Part shown: in pieces, positions 42,009 to 51,966 of the stretch
How the letters are laid out: each line of letters starts with the position of its first letter
Position numbering within the stretch: position 1 is the first letter of the stretch
Notes under the pieces: generated by a model
What the model saw: the letters and a program-made list of their open reading frames with translations, nothing else
Databases searched by the model: none
What the model was told of the DNA's origin: nothing
DNA from: Oceaniovalibus sp. ACAM 378
GTDB taxonomy: Bacteria > Pseudomonadota > Alphaproteobacteria > Rhodobacterales > Rhodobacteraceae
DNA: 64,000 nt
NCBI RefSeq assembly: GCF_008085915.1
Contig: NZ_VSJK01000012.1
Span: 1-64,000 of the forward strand
Direction: 5' to 3'
Translations under genes and position numbers: made by a program

Positions 42009-42830
42009 TCACTTGGTTGGCTTCAGCCCCAGAACATCCAGCATGTCATAATGCCCGGGTGCCCGGTTCGCGACCCAGAGTGCCGCCTTCAGCGCGCCAC
42101 GGGCGAACAGGCTGCGGTCGCTGGCCCGGTGACGCAGGGTGATCTGTTCGCCGTCCGCCGCGAACATCACGTCATGATCGCCGATGATATCGCCGCCGCG
42201 CACCGCACTAAATCCGATATGCCCGGGCACCCGCGCGCCCGTAATTCCGTCGCGCCCCCGGTCAGCAACATCAGGCAGGGCAACGCCGCGCCCATCCGCC
42301 GCCGCCTGACCCAGCATCAGCGCAGTGCCCGATGGCGCGTCGACCTTGTGGCGGTGGTGTGCCTCGATCACTTCGATGTCGTAACTGTCGTCAAGCGCCG
42401 CTGCGACCTGTTTCACCAGCAAAGTCAGCAGGTTTACCCCAAGGCTCATGTTGCCCGCGCGCACAATGGCGGTACGTTCGGCGGCGCGGTCAATGGCGGC
42501 GATATCGCCATCGCTCATCCCCGTGGTGCCGATCACATGGGCGACTCCAACATCGGCGCAGAGCGCGGCCAGCGAAACGGTTGCGGCGGGGGCGGTGAAA
42601 TCAATCACCACCTGCCCATTGCCCAAAGCAGCCCGGGCATCATCGGTCACGATTATACCCGAAGCCGCCCCGCCCATGGCGGTGCCCAGATCCTGCCCGA
42701 TCCAACCATGCCCGGCCCGCTCAATGGCACCGGTCAGCCGCATGTCCGGGCTGGCTGTGATCTGGTCAACCAGCATCCGCCCCATACGCCCTGACACGCC
42801 CGTCACCACAATTCCGGTTTGCCGTTCCAT
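42009..42830 (-). CDS. dapB: 4-hydroxy-tetrahydrodipicolinate reductase
   Basis: DapB makes tetrahydrodipicolinate for lysine and diaminopimelate (cell wall) synthesis. The 273-residue protein has the dinucleotide loop [10 protein letters not shown] near residue 11, the GTTGM motif, and the catalytic/substrate signature [15 protein letters not shown] near 157. It is divergent from rbfA and upstream of the small secreted-protein gene. Confidence 0.97.
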   Translation of the reverse strand: MERQTGIVVTGVSGRMGRMLVDQITASPDMRLTGAIERAGHGWIGQDLGTAMGGAASGIIVTDDARAALGNGQVVIDFTAPAATVSLAALCADVGVAHVIGTTGMSDGDIAAIDRAAERTAIVRAGNMSLGVNLLTLLVKQVAAALDDSYDIEVIEAHHRHKVDAPSGTALMLGQAAADGRGVALPDVADRGRDGITGARVPGHIGFSAVRGGDIIGDHDVMFAADGEQITLRHRASDRSLFARGALKAALWVANRAPGHYDMLDVLGLKPTK

Positions 42831-42928
42831 GTCCTGCCTCCGCTAAAATCCGCCCGAGGTTTATCCGCTTTGCCGCGCCGCGCAAACCCCCGGTTGCACT
42901 GGCCGGGGAAGCGGCTTAGATCGGCTCC

Positions 42929-43342
42929 ATGGCCAAGAACCGTTTCACCAGCGACTCCGGACCGTCCAACCGCCAATTGCGGGTTGGCGAATTGATCCGT
43001 CGTACCCTGTCGGATATTCTGATGAAGGGCGGGATCCACGATTCCGACCTCAATCAGCGATCAATCACCGTATCCGAGGTGCGGACCTCTCCCGATCTGC
43101 GTGTGGCGACGGTGTTCGTTTTGCCGCTTGGGGGTCAGGATCAGCCCGGAGCGATTGCCGCGTTGAAGCGCAACAAGGGCGAAATCCGCCGCCTTCTGGG
43201 CCGCGAGATCACGCTGCGCAACGTGCCGGAACTGCGTTACCTGATCGACGACACGTTCGACCGGATGGACCAGACCCGCGAATTGCTGAACCGTGAAAAT
43301 GTACGCCGCGATCTGGACAACGACACGCCGGACGAAAGCTGA
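42929..43342 (+). CDS. rbfA: Ribosome-binding factor A
   Basis: RbfA helps mature the 30S subunit. The 137-residue KH-like protein shows VGELIRRTLSDIL, the central ITVSEVRTSPDLRVATVFV and VPELRYLIDDTFDRMD. The ribosome-binding site is weak (GATCGGC). It forms an operon with the DUF2233 gene (2-base gap) and probably truB, the usual rbfA partner. Confidence 0.96.
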   Translation: MAKNRFTSDSGPSNRQLRVGELIRRTLSDILMKGGIHDSDLNQRSITVSEVRTSPDLRVATVFVLPLGGQDQPGAIAALKRNKGEIRRLLGREITLRNVPELRYLIDDTFDRMDQTRELLNRENVRRDLDNDTPDES

Positions 43343-43344
43343 TC

Positions 43345-44085
43345 ATGCGCCGTTGGCTTGCCGCATTGGCCGTGCTGATTCTGCCGCAGGCAGCTTTCGC
43401 TGAACCGGTCTGCGAAACCGTCACCTTCGACAACGCTCCCTTCACTGTCTGCCGTGTCCGTCTGGCCGATGATCCGCTGCGCCTGTGGCTGAACGATGGG
43501 ACGGGCGCGCCCTTTGGCAGCTTTCGCAACATTGACCGGGCGCTGCGCGAAGAAGGCAAGGCGCTGGGTGTGGCGATGAACGCCGGGATGTATCATTCCG
43601 ACCGTGCGCCGGTCGGGCTTTATATCGAAAACGGCGCGGAAAAAATGCGCGTCGTCACGTCGGAAGGGCCGGGGAATTTCGGCCTGCTGCCCAACGGTGT
43701 GTTCTGCGTGACCGGCGCAAAGGCCGCGGTGATCGAGACCCGCACCTATGCCGCAGCGCCGCCTTCCTGCGATTTCGCCACCCAGTCCGGGCCGATGCTG
43801 GTAATTGACGGAGAATTACACCCGAGGTTCCTGGAGGATGGCACGTCACGGTATATCCGTAACGGCGTCGGCGTATCGGCGGACGGGTCAGAGGTGGTGA
43901 TGGCGATCTCAAACCGCGCGGTGAACTTTCACCACTTTGGCCGGCTGTTCCGCGATGAGCTGGCGACGCCAAACGCGCTGTTTCTGGACGGCAACATTTC
44001 ACGGCTTTACGCGCCACAGATTGGCCGGTCGGACGGCGGATTCCCCATGGGACCGGTGATCGGCACCGTGACGCAGGCCGACTGA
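43345..44085 (+). CDS. DUF2233 / phosphodiester glycosidase-family secreted protein
   Basis: A 246-residue protein with a signal peptide (about 1-19, LAALAVLILPQAAFA) and a NAGPA/DUF2233 domain: GVAMNAGMYHSDRAPVGLYI (about 78-97), NGVGVSADGSEVVMAISN and ALFLDGNISRLYAP with the conserved Asp-Gly. The family includes the human enzyme that removes N-acetylglucosamine from mannose 6-phosphate; bacterial roles are mostly unknown. It is inserted between rbfA and truB, only 2 bases after rbfA. Confidence 0.86.
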   Translation: MRRWLAALAVLILPQAAFAEPVCETVTFDNAPFTVCRVRLADDPLRLWLNDGTGAPFGSFRNIDRALREEGKALGVAMNAGMYHSDRAPVGLYIENGAEKMRVVTSEGPGNFGLLPNGVFCVTGAKAAVIETRTYAAAPPSCDFATQSGPMLVIDGELHPRFLEDGTSRYIRNGVGVSADGSEVVMAISNRAVNFHHFGRLFRDELATPNALFLDGNISRLYAPQIGRSDGGFPMGPVIGTVTQAD

Positions 44086-44199
44086 TCGGGTCGAACAATG
44101 GACCAATTTATGACGCAGACCGGGTCGGTCTGAACAAGCCAGGCGGATTGACGCGCCCGGCCCCGCCCGCTAGCAGCCGGACGAAACAGGAGATCATCC

Positions 44200-45102
44200 A
44201 TGGGCAGACGCAAAGGGCGCGACATTTCCGGCTGGCTGGTGGTCGACAAACCCGCCGGGCCGACATCGACCGCCGTGGTCAACAAGGTACGCTGGGCGTT
44301 TCAGGCCGCCAAGGCAGGCCATGCCGGCACGCTTGACCCGGATGCGACCGGGGTTCTTGCCATCGCATTGGGCGAGGCAACCAAGACCGTGCCGTATATC
44401 ACCGATGCGTTGAAGGCATACCGCTTTACCGTCCGGTTTGGTCAGGCCACCAACACCGACGATGCCCAGGGCGAGGTGACAGCAACCTCTGACCTGCGCC
44501 CGACGGACGAGGATATCCGCCGCGCCTTGGTGCCACTGACCGGCGATATCGAACAGGTGCCGCCGCAGTTTTCGGCGGTCAAGATCGACGGTGAACGCGC
44601 CTATAAACGCGCCCGCGACGGCGAAACCATGGAAATCGCGTCCCGCCCGCTGTTTGTCGATGAACTGACCCTGCTGTCGCGCCCCGATCCCGACCATGCC
44701 GAACTGGAAATGGTCTGTGGCAAAGGCGGATATGTCCGCGCCATCGCCCGTGATCTGGGCATCGCGCTGGGCTGTCACGGGCATGTCGTGTCGCTGCGCC
44801 GTACCTGGTCGGGGCCGTTCGATGTCGAGGATGGCCTGACGATGGAGCAGGTCGAGGCGATGGCGCACACACCCGAGCTGGACAATCACCTGTTGCCACT
44901 GGAAACCGGACTGGCCGATCTGCCCGAGGTCCGCTGCACCGCCGAGGGCGCTGCGCGGCTGAAGAACGGCAACCCCGGACAGGTCATTTCATCCGATGCC
45001 GAATACGGAGACGAGGCATGGGCGTCGTTCGAAGGCCGGGCGGTGGCAGTGGGCATCTATCGCAGTGGTGAGCTGCACCCGTCGCGGGTGTTCAACAATT
45101 GA
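44200..45102 (+). CDS. truB: tRNA pseudouridine-55 synthase
   Basis: TruB makes pseudouridine 55 in the T loop of tRNAs. The 300-residue protein has the catalytic Asp46 in [14 protein letters not shown], then [17 protein letters not shown] and the C-terminal PUA-like part. CAGGAG precedes the ATG. The stop overlaps the TTG start of the next gene. Confidence 0.97.
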   Translation: MGRRKGRDISGWLVVDKPAGPTSTAVVNKVRWAFQAAKAGHAGTLDPDATGVLAIALGEATKTVPYITDALKAYRFTVRFGQATNTDDAQGEVTATSDLRPTDEDIRRALVPLTGDIEQVPPQFSAVKIDGERAYKRARDGETMEIASRPLFVDELTLLSRPDPDHAELEMVCGKGGYVRAIARDLGIALGCHGHVVSLRRTWSGPFDVEDGLTMEQVEAMAHTPELDNHLLPLETGLADLPEVRCTAEGAARLKNGNPGQVISSDAEYGDEAWASFEGRAVAVGIYRSGELHPSRVFNN

Positions 45103-45626
45103 TCGAACGCGGCTTTCAAAAGGGCGATGCGGCGTCTCTGGCCGTGTATTCCGACTGTGAACGCTATCGCTATGCGCTGACCCGCACATGGGAAACCAGC
45201 AAGGGTCGGATCGCCTTTGTTATGCTGAACCCGTCCACCGCAACCGAGATGCAGAACGACCCGACCGTCGAACGCTGCGAGCGGCGGGCGCGGGCGCTGG
45301 GATACGGCGCGTTCCGCGTGACCAACATTTTTGCCTGGCGCAACACCGATCCACGGGAAATGCGCGCCGCGCCCGATCCGGTCGGCCCGGCCAATGACGA
45401 CGCAATCCGCGACGCCGCGCTGTGGGCGCAATTGGTGCTCTGCGCCTGGGGCACCCATGGCGCACATCTGAATCGCGGTGCCGAGGCAGAGCGGTTGCTG
45501 CGCGCCACCGGAGCCCCGCTGTTTCATCTCGGGCTCAGCAAGGCAGGGCATCCGAAACATCCGCTTTACATCGGATATGCCGAACAGCCGCGCCCCTGGT
45601 GCGACACACCCGCCTCGGCAGTGTGA
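45099..45626 (+). CDS. DUF1643 family protein
   Basis: A 175-residue protein with the DUF1643 features [20 protein letters not shown] (about 38-57), [14 protein letters not shown] and [10 protein letters not shown], ending in an [13 protein letters not shown] segment. Function is unknown. The TTG start at 45099 overlaps the truB stop (TTGA), which strongly supports it. No signal peptide. Confidence 0.86.
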   Translation: MIERGFQKGDAASLAVYSDCERYRYALTRTWETSKGRIAFVMLNPSTATEMQNDPTVERCERRARALGYGAFRVTNIFAWRNTDPREMRAAPDPVGPANDDAIRDAALWAQLVLCAWGTHGAHLNRGAEAERLLRATGAPLFHLGLSKAGHPKHPLYIGYAEQPRPWCDTPASAV

Positions 45627-45746
45627 AAACAGCCCCGCCGGTGGCACTAATATCGCTTTTGGGGTGACCACTGCTTTTCTTGCCGAATCCCTGACCATAT
45701 AGTCCCGCCAAACCGTCGTCGGGCGGATGGAATAAAGGGCAGGCTG

Positions 45747-46556
45747 TTGGCGCATATAATCGTCGTCGGAAACGAAAAGGGCGGATCGGGCAAATCCACC
45801 ACATCCATGCATGTGGCCACTGCGTTGGCGCGCATGGGGCATCGGGTGGGGGCGATCGACCTTGACCTCAGGCAGCGCAGTTTCGGGCGCTATGTCGAAA
45901 ACCGTCGGCATTACCTGTTGAAAAAGGGGATGGAACTGCCGACCCCCGATTACCGCGATCTGCCCGAAATCGATCAGGCGGCGCTGGCCCCCGGCGAAAA
46001 TGTCTATGACCGCCGGTTGTCCGCCGCTGTTGCGGGGATGGAAGAAACCAGCGATTTCATTCTGATCGATTGTCCCGGCAGCCACACCCGGCTTTCGCAG
46101 GTCGCTCACTCGCTTGCCGATACTTTGATTTCGCCATTGAATGACAGTTTCGTCGATTTCGATCTTCTGGCACGGGTCGACCCGGAAACCAGCCGGATTA
46201 CCGGGCCTTCGGTCTATTCCGAAATGGTCTGGAACGCGCGGCAATTGCGCGCGCAGGCTGGCCTGAAGCCGATCGACTGGATTGTCGTGCGCAACCGTCT
46301 TGGCGCGCAGCAGATGCACAACAAGAAAAAGATGGGCGAGGCTTTGGGTCATCTGGCCAAACGGATCGGATTTCGCGTTGCCCCCGGTTTTTCCGAACGG
46401 GTGATCTTTCGCGAGTTGTTTCCCCGCGGGCTGACCCTTCTGGATCTCAAGGATATGGGCGTCGGCAACCTGAACCTGTCGAACATCGCCGCCCGGCAGG
46501 AACTGCGCGATCTCATCAAGGAACTGCGCCTGCCCGGCGTCACGCCCGATTTCTGA
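45747..46556 (+). CDS. mipZ: MipZ-like ParA-family ATPase, cell-division positioning
   Basis: MipZ forms bipolar gradients with ParB and blocks FtsZ ring assembly away from midcell in alphaproteobacteria. The 269-residue protein has the deviant Walker A KGGSGKST (11-18) near the N-terminus, DLDLRQRSFGRYVENR typical of MipZ rather than chromosomal ParA, and FILIDCPGSHTRLSQ as switch region. Start is the TTG at 45747 with AAGGGCAGG just upstream. It converges on the following unknown gene. Confidence 0.92.
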   Translation: MAHIIVVGNEKGGSGKSTTSMHVATALARMGHRVGAIDLDLRQRSFGRYVENRRHYLLKKGMELPTPDYRDLPEIDQAALAPGENVYDRRLSAAVAGMEETSDFILIDCPGSHTRLSQVAHSLADTLISPLNDSFVDFDLLARVDPETSRITGPSVYSEMVWNARQLRAQAGLKPIDWIVVRNRLGAQQMHNKKKMGEALGHLAKRIGFRVAPGFSERVIFRELFPRGLTLLDLKDMGVGNLNLSNIAARQELRDLIKELRLPGVTPDF

Positions 46557-46595
46557 GCAGCCCCACCCGGTCCAACGTCGAACGGCAGGCGGCGA

Positions 46596-47519
46596 TCACG
46601 AGCCGGTTCGGCGAATCCGTCCTGCCAGCCTTTGCATTTGCGGCACCAGCCACGCAACACATTGGCTGGTCACCGGAAACATCTGACGTGCCGGTCTTGT
46701 CGGCCGCGCGGTGACGTCCTGCTGTGGCGCCAGTGGTGCAAGCCGCCTGCGTCCCTTGTCGGTCGCCGGAACCGAGGGCAGGTCGGGGCGCAGGCGGCCC
46801 CCGCCCGCCCCGGACGGAACCAAGGGCCGCAAGGCGAATTCTCGGGCACAGCGACGGCTGAGGAGGCCGCCGAGCAGTGCGGTAACCACGGCGAGCAGAA
46901 TCAGCGGGAGACGCATTCCCGACGGGCGCGGAGCCGTCAGCCCCACCAGCCGCCCCTTGGAATACAAAGCCACAGGCAACAGGCGATCCGCAAGCGGCCA
47001 ACCGGAAGCGGCCAAAGCCTCTTTTGTCAGACGATCCAGCTCAGTCGATCCGCCGACCTCGCCCTGAATATTGATGATCGGGCCGACCGGCCCGACGTTG
47101 GTAAGCTCCGGCAGATATCTTGCGGGGTTCAGAACCTCGACCTCGGTCAGCGGGCCGGTGACATGCAGGTATCCCAGAACCGGTGCCAGAGTTCTGTCCG
47201 CCCCGATTTCGGCCGCCAGCATCGGATAGACAACCGCGCGCTGTCGCTTCAGGCCCGATCGGAACACCACCTGCAACGGCATCGACGTGTCGATCTGCGC
47301 CCGCAACTGCACCTCACCCGTTGGCCCCGTGTCACGCCCTGATTCGAAATCCTGCACCGGAACAGCGGCGGGCGGGCCTTCACGCAATGCGATCATCCGC
47401 GCCGCGGCCTGCTGCGAATCGTCATAGATAAGCACCAGCAAAACCGCCGCAGACAGCATCGACAAGCCATAGACAGCGGCGGCTTTTGGAAGGGATGGAA
47501 GCCCGGGAAGGCGGCGCAT
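46596..47519 (-). CDS. Membrane protein of unknown function with two membrane segments
   Basis: A 307-residue protein starting at the ATG 47519 (CGGAG 8 bases before it). One hydrophobic segment at about 13-33 (AVYGLSMLSAAVLLVLIYDD) and another at about 205-222 (LPLILLAVVTALLGGLL) enclose a domain of about 170 residues that should be periplasmic; the C-terminal 80 residues are Arg/Pro-rich and cytoplasmic. I recognise no domain. It converges on mipZ, which is the only contextual hint. Confidence 0.75.
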   Translation of the reverse strand: MRRLPGLPSLPKAAAVYGLSMLSAAVLLVLIYDDSQQAAARMIALREGPPAAVPVQDFESGRDTGPTGEVQLRAQIDTSMPLQVVFRSGLKRQRAVVYPMLAAEIGADRTLAPVLGYLHVTGPLTEVEVLNPARYLPELTNVGPVGPIINIQGEVGGSTELDRLTKEALAASGWPLADRLLPVALYSKGRLVGLTAPRPSGMRLPLILLAVVTALLGGLLSRRCAREFALRPLVPSGAGGGRLRPDLPSVPATDKGRRRLAPLAPQQDVTARPTRPARQMFPVTSQCVAWLVPQMQRLAGRIRRTGS

Positions 47520-47704
47520 GGGAAACTCCGGTTTCAGGTTAACTCCATGTCGTCCTGCACCTTGGCATGAGTAAGGCAGAATCGGCCCAAGTGGCGGTAA
47601 AAACGGCTTTTTTCGCAGATCGGCGAAACCTCGCAAGCCCCATCGGCGATCTCCGCCGACACACCCAAGTTCGGTCTGCAAATGGCCCCGGCAACCGTTT
47701 CCGT

Positions 47705-47733
47705 TTGACAGCCATGCCCTGCTTGAGTATTCG
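47705..47733 (+). promoter_or_regulatory. Sigma-70-type promoter of tRNA-Met
   Basis: TTGACA (47705-47710, perfect -35) and TATTCG (47728-47733) are separated by 17 bases, ending 14 bases before the mature tRNA. Confidence 0.6.
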
Positions 47734-47747
47734 GCGCCCATGTGAAT

Positions 47748-47824
47748 GGCGTGGTAGCTCAGCTGGTTAGAGCACAGCACTCATAATGCTGGGGTCGGCG
47801 GTTCAAGTCCGCCCCACGCTACCA
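47748..47824 (+). tRNA. tRNA-Met (anticodon CAT, elongator type)
   Basis: A 77-base cloverleaf with encoded CCA: acceptor GGCGTGG/CCACGCT (G-U at the first pair), D stem GCTC/GAGC, anticodon stem CAGCA/TGCTG around CTCATAA (anticodon CAT), T stem GGCGG/CCGCC with loop TTCAAGT. The first pair, and the absence of three G-C pairs in the anticodon stem, fit the elongator rather than the initiator; a tRNA-Ile2 read with lysidine is less likely. Confidence 0.95.
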
Positions 47825-47856
47825 CATAAAATTGCCACAATTTCAATATCCTGCGA

Positions 47857-50388
47857 TCACTCGGCGCTGCGCAGCACCCGGGCTGGGCGCGCCGCCATCG
47901 GACGCCAGGCAAAAGCCAGCCCGGCCAAAAGTGTCACAAGAATGCCGCCCAGAACGATCAGCACCGCCGATACGGGTTCAAACACGAAATCCGTCTCCAT
48001 CACGAAATGGCTGACGCCCCATCCGGCAAGCCCCCCTGTCACGATCGCCACCAGCCCCGCCGCCGCCCCCAGAATCGCGGATCTCAGGGCGAAACTGGTC
48101 AGGATCGTCGCACGGGATGCGCCCAGCGTCTTCAACACGGCCGCCTCATATGTCCGGGCCCGCTCACCCGCCGCCGCAGCCCCGATCAGCACAACCGCCC
48201 CGGTGATCAGCGTCGCCAGCGCGCCATAGGTGATGGCAGCGGCAATGCCGCCCAGAATGTCGGTCACCCGGTCAATCGCGTCCCGCACCCGAATCGCAGT
48301 GATATTGGGAAACGCACTGGCAAGATCGCGCAGTATCGCCGCCTCGGACGCCTCATCCGCATAGATCGTCGCGATGAACGTATGCGGTGCCCCCGCCAAA
48401 GCGGCCGGGTTCAGCGTGAGAACGAAACCGATCCCGGCGGTAGAAAAATCCACCTCGCGGAAACTGGTGATCGTCGCGTCGATGTCGCGGCCCAAAACGT
48501 TGACCGTGATCGTATCGCCCAGCGACAAGCCGATCTCGGCCGCTTCCTCGGCGGCAAAGCTGACCTGTGGCGGGCCGGTGTAATTTTCCGGCCACCACTC
48601 CCCGGCGGTGATCGTCGTATCCTCCCCCGGGACAGCAGCATAGGTGATACCCCGGTCGCCGCGCACAACCCAGTGATCGCCTGCCACCTTGGTCGCGTCC
48701 TCGCCGTTGATCCGGGTCACCACGCCGCGCATCATCGGAGCGGTATCCACCTTTGAGACGCCGGGATCGTTGGTCAGCCGGGTCCGGAACGCCTCCATCT
48801 GATCGGGCTGGATATCGACCATGAAATAACTGGGCGCCACATCGGGCAGATCGCGGGCGATGGCGCCGCGCAGGTTGGCATCAATCTGTCCCACTGCCGC
48901 CAACACGGTCAGCCCGAGGCCCAGTGACAGCACCACCGACGCTGCCTCGCCTGATGGCCCTCCTACTGAGCCCAGCGCCATGCGCAAGGCGCTGTGCCCG
49001 CGCAGCCAAGTTGCCCGCGCGGCCGCCCGCGCCAGATGCCGCACCAGCGCCGCAGCGCCCAGCAACGCGACAAAGGCCGCCCCAAGGCCCAGCGCGGCAT
49101 AGACCGTCAGCATGGCCAACCCCGACAGCAAAGCCGCGACCGCCACCAGCGCCAAAAGAACAACACCGGTCAGCGCGATGAAGAACGGGCGCGGCACCCC
49201 ATGGATCGCCCCGGCCGCATCCCGGTACAGCGCGGCGGCGCGAACCCGTTCAGTGCGTGCCAGCGGCCAAAGCGTAAACAATAACGCCGTCAACGCACCA
49301 TAAAGCGCCGCCTGAGCCAGAGGCGCAGGATAAAGCGCAAAGGCGGTCGGCACCGGAAGTGCGGCGGAAATCAGCGGCGCGAACAGCAGGGGCGCAGCCG
49401 CGCCGATGATCAGGCCCAGAATGATGCCGATCACCGTCAGCACAGCGATTTGAATCAGATAGATCAGAAAGATCGTTCGCCCTTCGGCCCCGAGGGTCTT
49501 GAGCGTGGCAATGGTGGCAGTCTTACGTTCAAGATGCGCACGCACGGCAGCGGCCACGCCGACACCGCCCACGGCCAGACCCGCCAGCCCGACCAGCACC
49601 AGAAACGCCGACAACCGGTCGACGAACCGCGAAATACCCGGCGCACCGTTGCGCCGGTCGCGCCAACGGAAACCCACATCCGACAACCGCGTGTCCGCTT
49701 CGGCCTCAAGCGCATCAAGATCTGTTTCGGGCGGCAGGCGCAGCCGGTATTCGGCCTCGAACAGCGTGCCGGGCGAGAGCAGACCGGACCCCTTCAGCGC
49801 CGAGGCCCGGACCAGAGTACGCGGGCCCAGCCCGAAACCACCCGCCCCGCTGTCGGGTTCGCGGGTCAGCACGGCCATGACCGCGAAATCCTGCGTGCCA
49901 AGGCGAAATGTGTCGCCCGGCGTCAGGCCAAGCCGATCCATCAGCACCCGATCCATCACCGCACCGGGCAGCCCGCCTTGACCGTCCAGCGCGACGGCCA
50001 ACGGTATCTCGGGTTCCAGCGCGACACTGCCATAAAGCGGATAGGCGGCATCGACACCCTTGACCTGAGTCAGCGCCCGTTCGCTGTCACCCTCGCGCGG
50101 CACAACGGCCATGGAGCGGAAATCGACAATCTCGGACACCGGGCCAAGGGAGTCGAACCACTGCCGACCCTCATCGCCCATATAGCGATAGGTCATCTTG
50201 ATCGACACATCGCCACCCAGCATCGACGCGCCTTCGCGCTCCAGCCCCCGGGTGATGCCTTCGCGCACGGTGCCGACGGCGGCGATGGCCGCAATGCCCA
50301 GCGCCAGACAGGCAAGGAAAACGCGGAATCCCTTGATCCCACCGCGCAACTCGCGCCGGGCGATCCGTGCGGCAATCGCAATGCTCAT
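47857..50388 (-). CDS. FtsX-like ABC transporter permease (YbbP type)
   Basis: An 843-residue membrane protein with one N-terminal membrane segment (RVFLACLALGIAAIAAVGTV), a large periplasmic domain, two FtsX-like four-helix blocks and a final membrane pair, the organisation of YbbP/LolCE-like permeases that move or extract lipids or export signals. It follows its ATPase gene by 70 bases on the same strand. With the divergent SGNH esterase this repeats the tesA-ybbA-ybbP arrangement known from E. coli. Confidence 0.9.
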   Translation of the reverse strand: MSIAIAARIARRELRGGIKGFRVFLACLALGIAAIAAVGTVREGITRGLEREGASMLGGDVSIKMTYRYMGDEGRQWFDSLGPVSEIVDFRSMAVVPREGDSERALTQVKGVDAAYPLYGSVALEPEIPLAVALDGQGGLPGAVMDRVLMDRLGLTPGDTFRLGTQDFAVMAVLTREPDSGAGGFGLGPRTLVRASALKGSGLLSPGTLFEAEYRLRLPPETDLDALEAEADTRLSDVGFRWRDRRNGAPGISRFVDRLSAFLVLVGLAGLAVGGVGVAAAVRAHLERKTATIATLKTLGAEGRTIFLIYLIQIAVLTVIGIILGLIIGAAAPLLFAPLISAALPVPTAFALYPAPLAQAALYGALTALLFTLWPLARTERVRAAALYRDAAGAIHGVPRPFFIALTGVVLLALVAVAALLSGLAMLTVYAALGLGAAFVALLGAAALVRHLARAAARATWLRGHSALRMALGSVGGPSGEAASVVLSLGLGLTVLAAVGQIDANLRGAIARDLPDVAPSYFMVDIQPDQMEAFRTRLTNDPGVSKVDTAPMMRGVVTRINGEDATKVAGDHWVVRGDRGITYAAVPGEDTTITAGEWWPENYTGPPQVSFAAEEAAEIGLSLGDTITVNVLGRDIDATITSFREVDFSTAGIGFVLTLNPAALAGAPHTFIATIYADEASEAAILRDLASAFPNITAIRVRDAIDRVTDILGGIAAAITYGALATLITGAVVLIGAAAAGERARTYEAAVLKTLGASRATILTSFALRSAILGAAAGLVAIVTGGLAGWGVSHFVMETDFVFEPVSAVLIVLGGILVTLLAGLAFAWRPMAARPARVLRSAE

Positions 50389-50458
50389 GAGACACCCGAA
50401 ATGGCGGCTGAACTACGGGCGCATTTGCCAAAGATCGCTGAAAGTTCCGATATACGTG

Positions 50459-51181
50459 TCATTCCGCCGCCTCGACCTGCGCTTCGGGAGCGATCCTGCC
50501 ATCCTCCAGCCGGATCGTGCGATCGCAGCGGGCGGCAAGGTCTGGCGCGTGGGTGACAAGGATCAGCGTTGCACCATGCCGGTCGCGCAATCCGAACAGC
50601 AGATCCATGATTGCCTGACCGGTGGCCCCGTCGAGATTTCCCGTCGGCTCATCCGCCAGCAGGATGGCGGGGCGCGGCGCGGCAGCGCGGGCCAAAGCGA
50701 CGCGCTGTTGTTCGCCGCCCGACAGTTGCGACGGATAATGTCCCCCGCGCGAGGCAAGCCCGACAGCGGCCAGCTCTGCCTCGGCACGCTCGAACGCATC
50801 AGCCACCCCGGCGAGTTCCAACGGGGTTGCGACATTCTCCAGCGCGGTCATAGTCGGAATCAGGTGGAAGGACTGGAACACCACCCCCATATGTTCACGG
50901 CGGAACCGGGCCAGCGCATCTTCGTTCATATCGGTGATATCTTGCCCGGCCACCCGCACCCGGCCCCCGGTGGCGCGGTCCAGACCGCCCATCAACATCA
51001 GGAGAGACGACTTGCCCGATCCAGACGGCCCCACCAGCCCCACAGTTTCGCCCCGCGCCACATCAAGCGAAATACCCTTGAGGATCTCGACCCGCCCGGC
51101 GTTGCCGTCCAGCGACAGCCGAATATCGGTCAGCGACAGAATTGGCTCCGTCCGTGATGCGGGCGTTTGGGCTTTGGGCAT
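50459..51181 (-). CDS. ABC transporter ATP-binding protein (YbbA/LolD type)
   Basis: A 240-residue ATPase with Walker [10 protein letters not shown] near 53, signature [19 protein letters not shown] near 150 and Walker [16 protein letters not shown] start it at the ATG 51181; the frame runs further upstream only through the divergent esterase gene. It should energise the FtsX-like permease encoded next. Confidence 0.92.
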   Translation of the reverse strand: MPKAQTPASRTEPILSLTDIRLSLDGNAGRVEILKGISLDVARGETVGLVGPSGSGKSSLLMLMGGLDRATGGRVRVAGQDITDMNEDALARFRREHMGVVFQSFHLIPTMTALENVATPLELAGVADAFERAEAELAAVGLASRGGHYPSQLSGGEQQRVALARAAAPRPAILLADEPTGNLDGATGQAIMDLLFGLRDRHGATLILVTHAPDLAARCDRTIRLEDGRIAPEAQVEAAE

Positions 51182-51197
51182 TTGGGGCACTTTCGGT

Positions 51198-51890
51198 GTG
51201 GGTCTTTTGGCATATGGGGCGCGGCGCGGAGTTTCCAACCTGATCGTCGCCGTTGCTCTTATACTAACGGCGTCCCTTGCGCTGCCCCTGAGTGCCGCCC
51301 GCGCCGAAACCATAACCGTCGCCGCGCTGGGCGACAGTCTGACCCAAGGGTACGGATTGCCAGCCGCCGAGGGTTTCGTGCCGCAATTGCAGCACTGGCT
51401 GGATGCACAGGGCGTGGATGCGCAGGTGCTGAATGCCGGGGTTTCGGGCGACACCACCGCTGGCGGATTGTCGCGGGTCGACTGGACACTGACGCCCGAT
51501 GTCGATGCGATGATTGTCGCACTTGGCGGCAACGATCTGTTGCGTGGGATCGATCCGGCAAGCAGCCGCGCGAATCTTGACGCTATCCTGAAGACCGCAC
51601 AGGAACGCGACGTCCGGGTTCTGTTGATCGGCATGATCGCACCGGGCAATTTTGGGCCCGACTTCAAGGCGGCGTTCGATGGGATGTATCCCGAACTGGC
51701 CGCGTCTTACGGCACGCTTTTTGCACCCAGCTTTCTTGCCGCGCTTGAGGCGCTGCCGGATCGCGCCGCCACCCTGCGCGACTATATCCAGGGGGATGGC
51801 CTCCACCCGAATGCCAAGGGTGTGACACTGGTTGTCAATGATCTGGGACCGAAAGTGCGCGACCTGATCGACACCACACGCGCCGAATAG
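51198..51890 (+). CDS. tesA: SGNH-family esterase, TesA-like (thioesterase I / lysophospholipase)
   Basis: A periplasmic hydrolase of about 230 residues with an N-terminal hydrophobic segment (SNLIVAVALILTASLALPLS, cut near AARA). Block I GDSLTQGYG carries the nucleophile Ser, block III ALGGNDLLRG the oxyanion Asn and block V DGLHPNAKG the catalytic Asp and His. The start is uncertain; I use the GTG at 51198, which leaves 16 bases to the divergent ATPase gene. Confidence 0.88.
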   Translation: MGLLAYGARRGVSNLIVAVALILTASLALPLSAARAETITVAALGDSLTQGYGLPAAEGFVPQLQHWLDAQGVDAQVLNAGVSGDTTAGGLSRVDWTLTPDVDAMIVALGGNDLLRGIDPASSRANLDAILKTAQERDVRVLLIGMIAPGNFGPDFKAAFDGMYPELAASYGTLFAPSFLAALEALPDRAATLRDYIQGDGLHPNAKGVTLVVNDLGPKVRDLIDTTRAE

Positions 51891-51966
51891 CGTCGATTTC
51901 GGCTAGATTGCACTGGATCAACCCGCGCCGATGGGAATAGGTATCCGCCAGACAGGGAGGCGGAAG

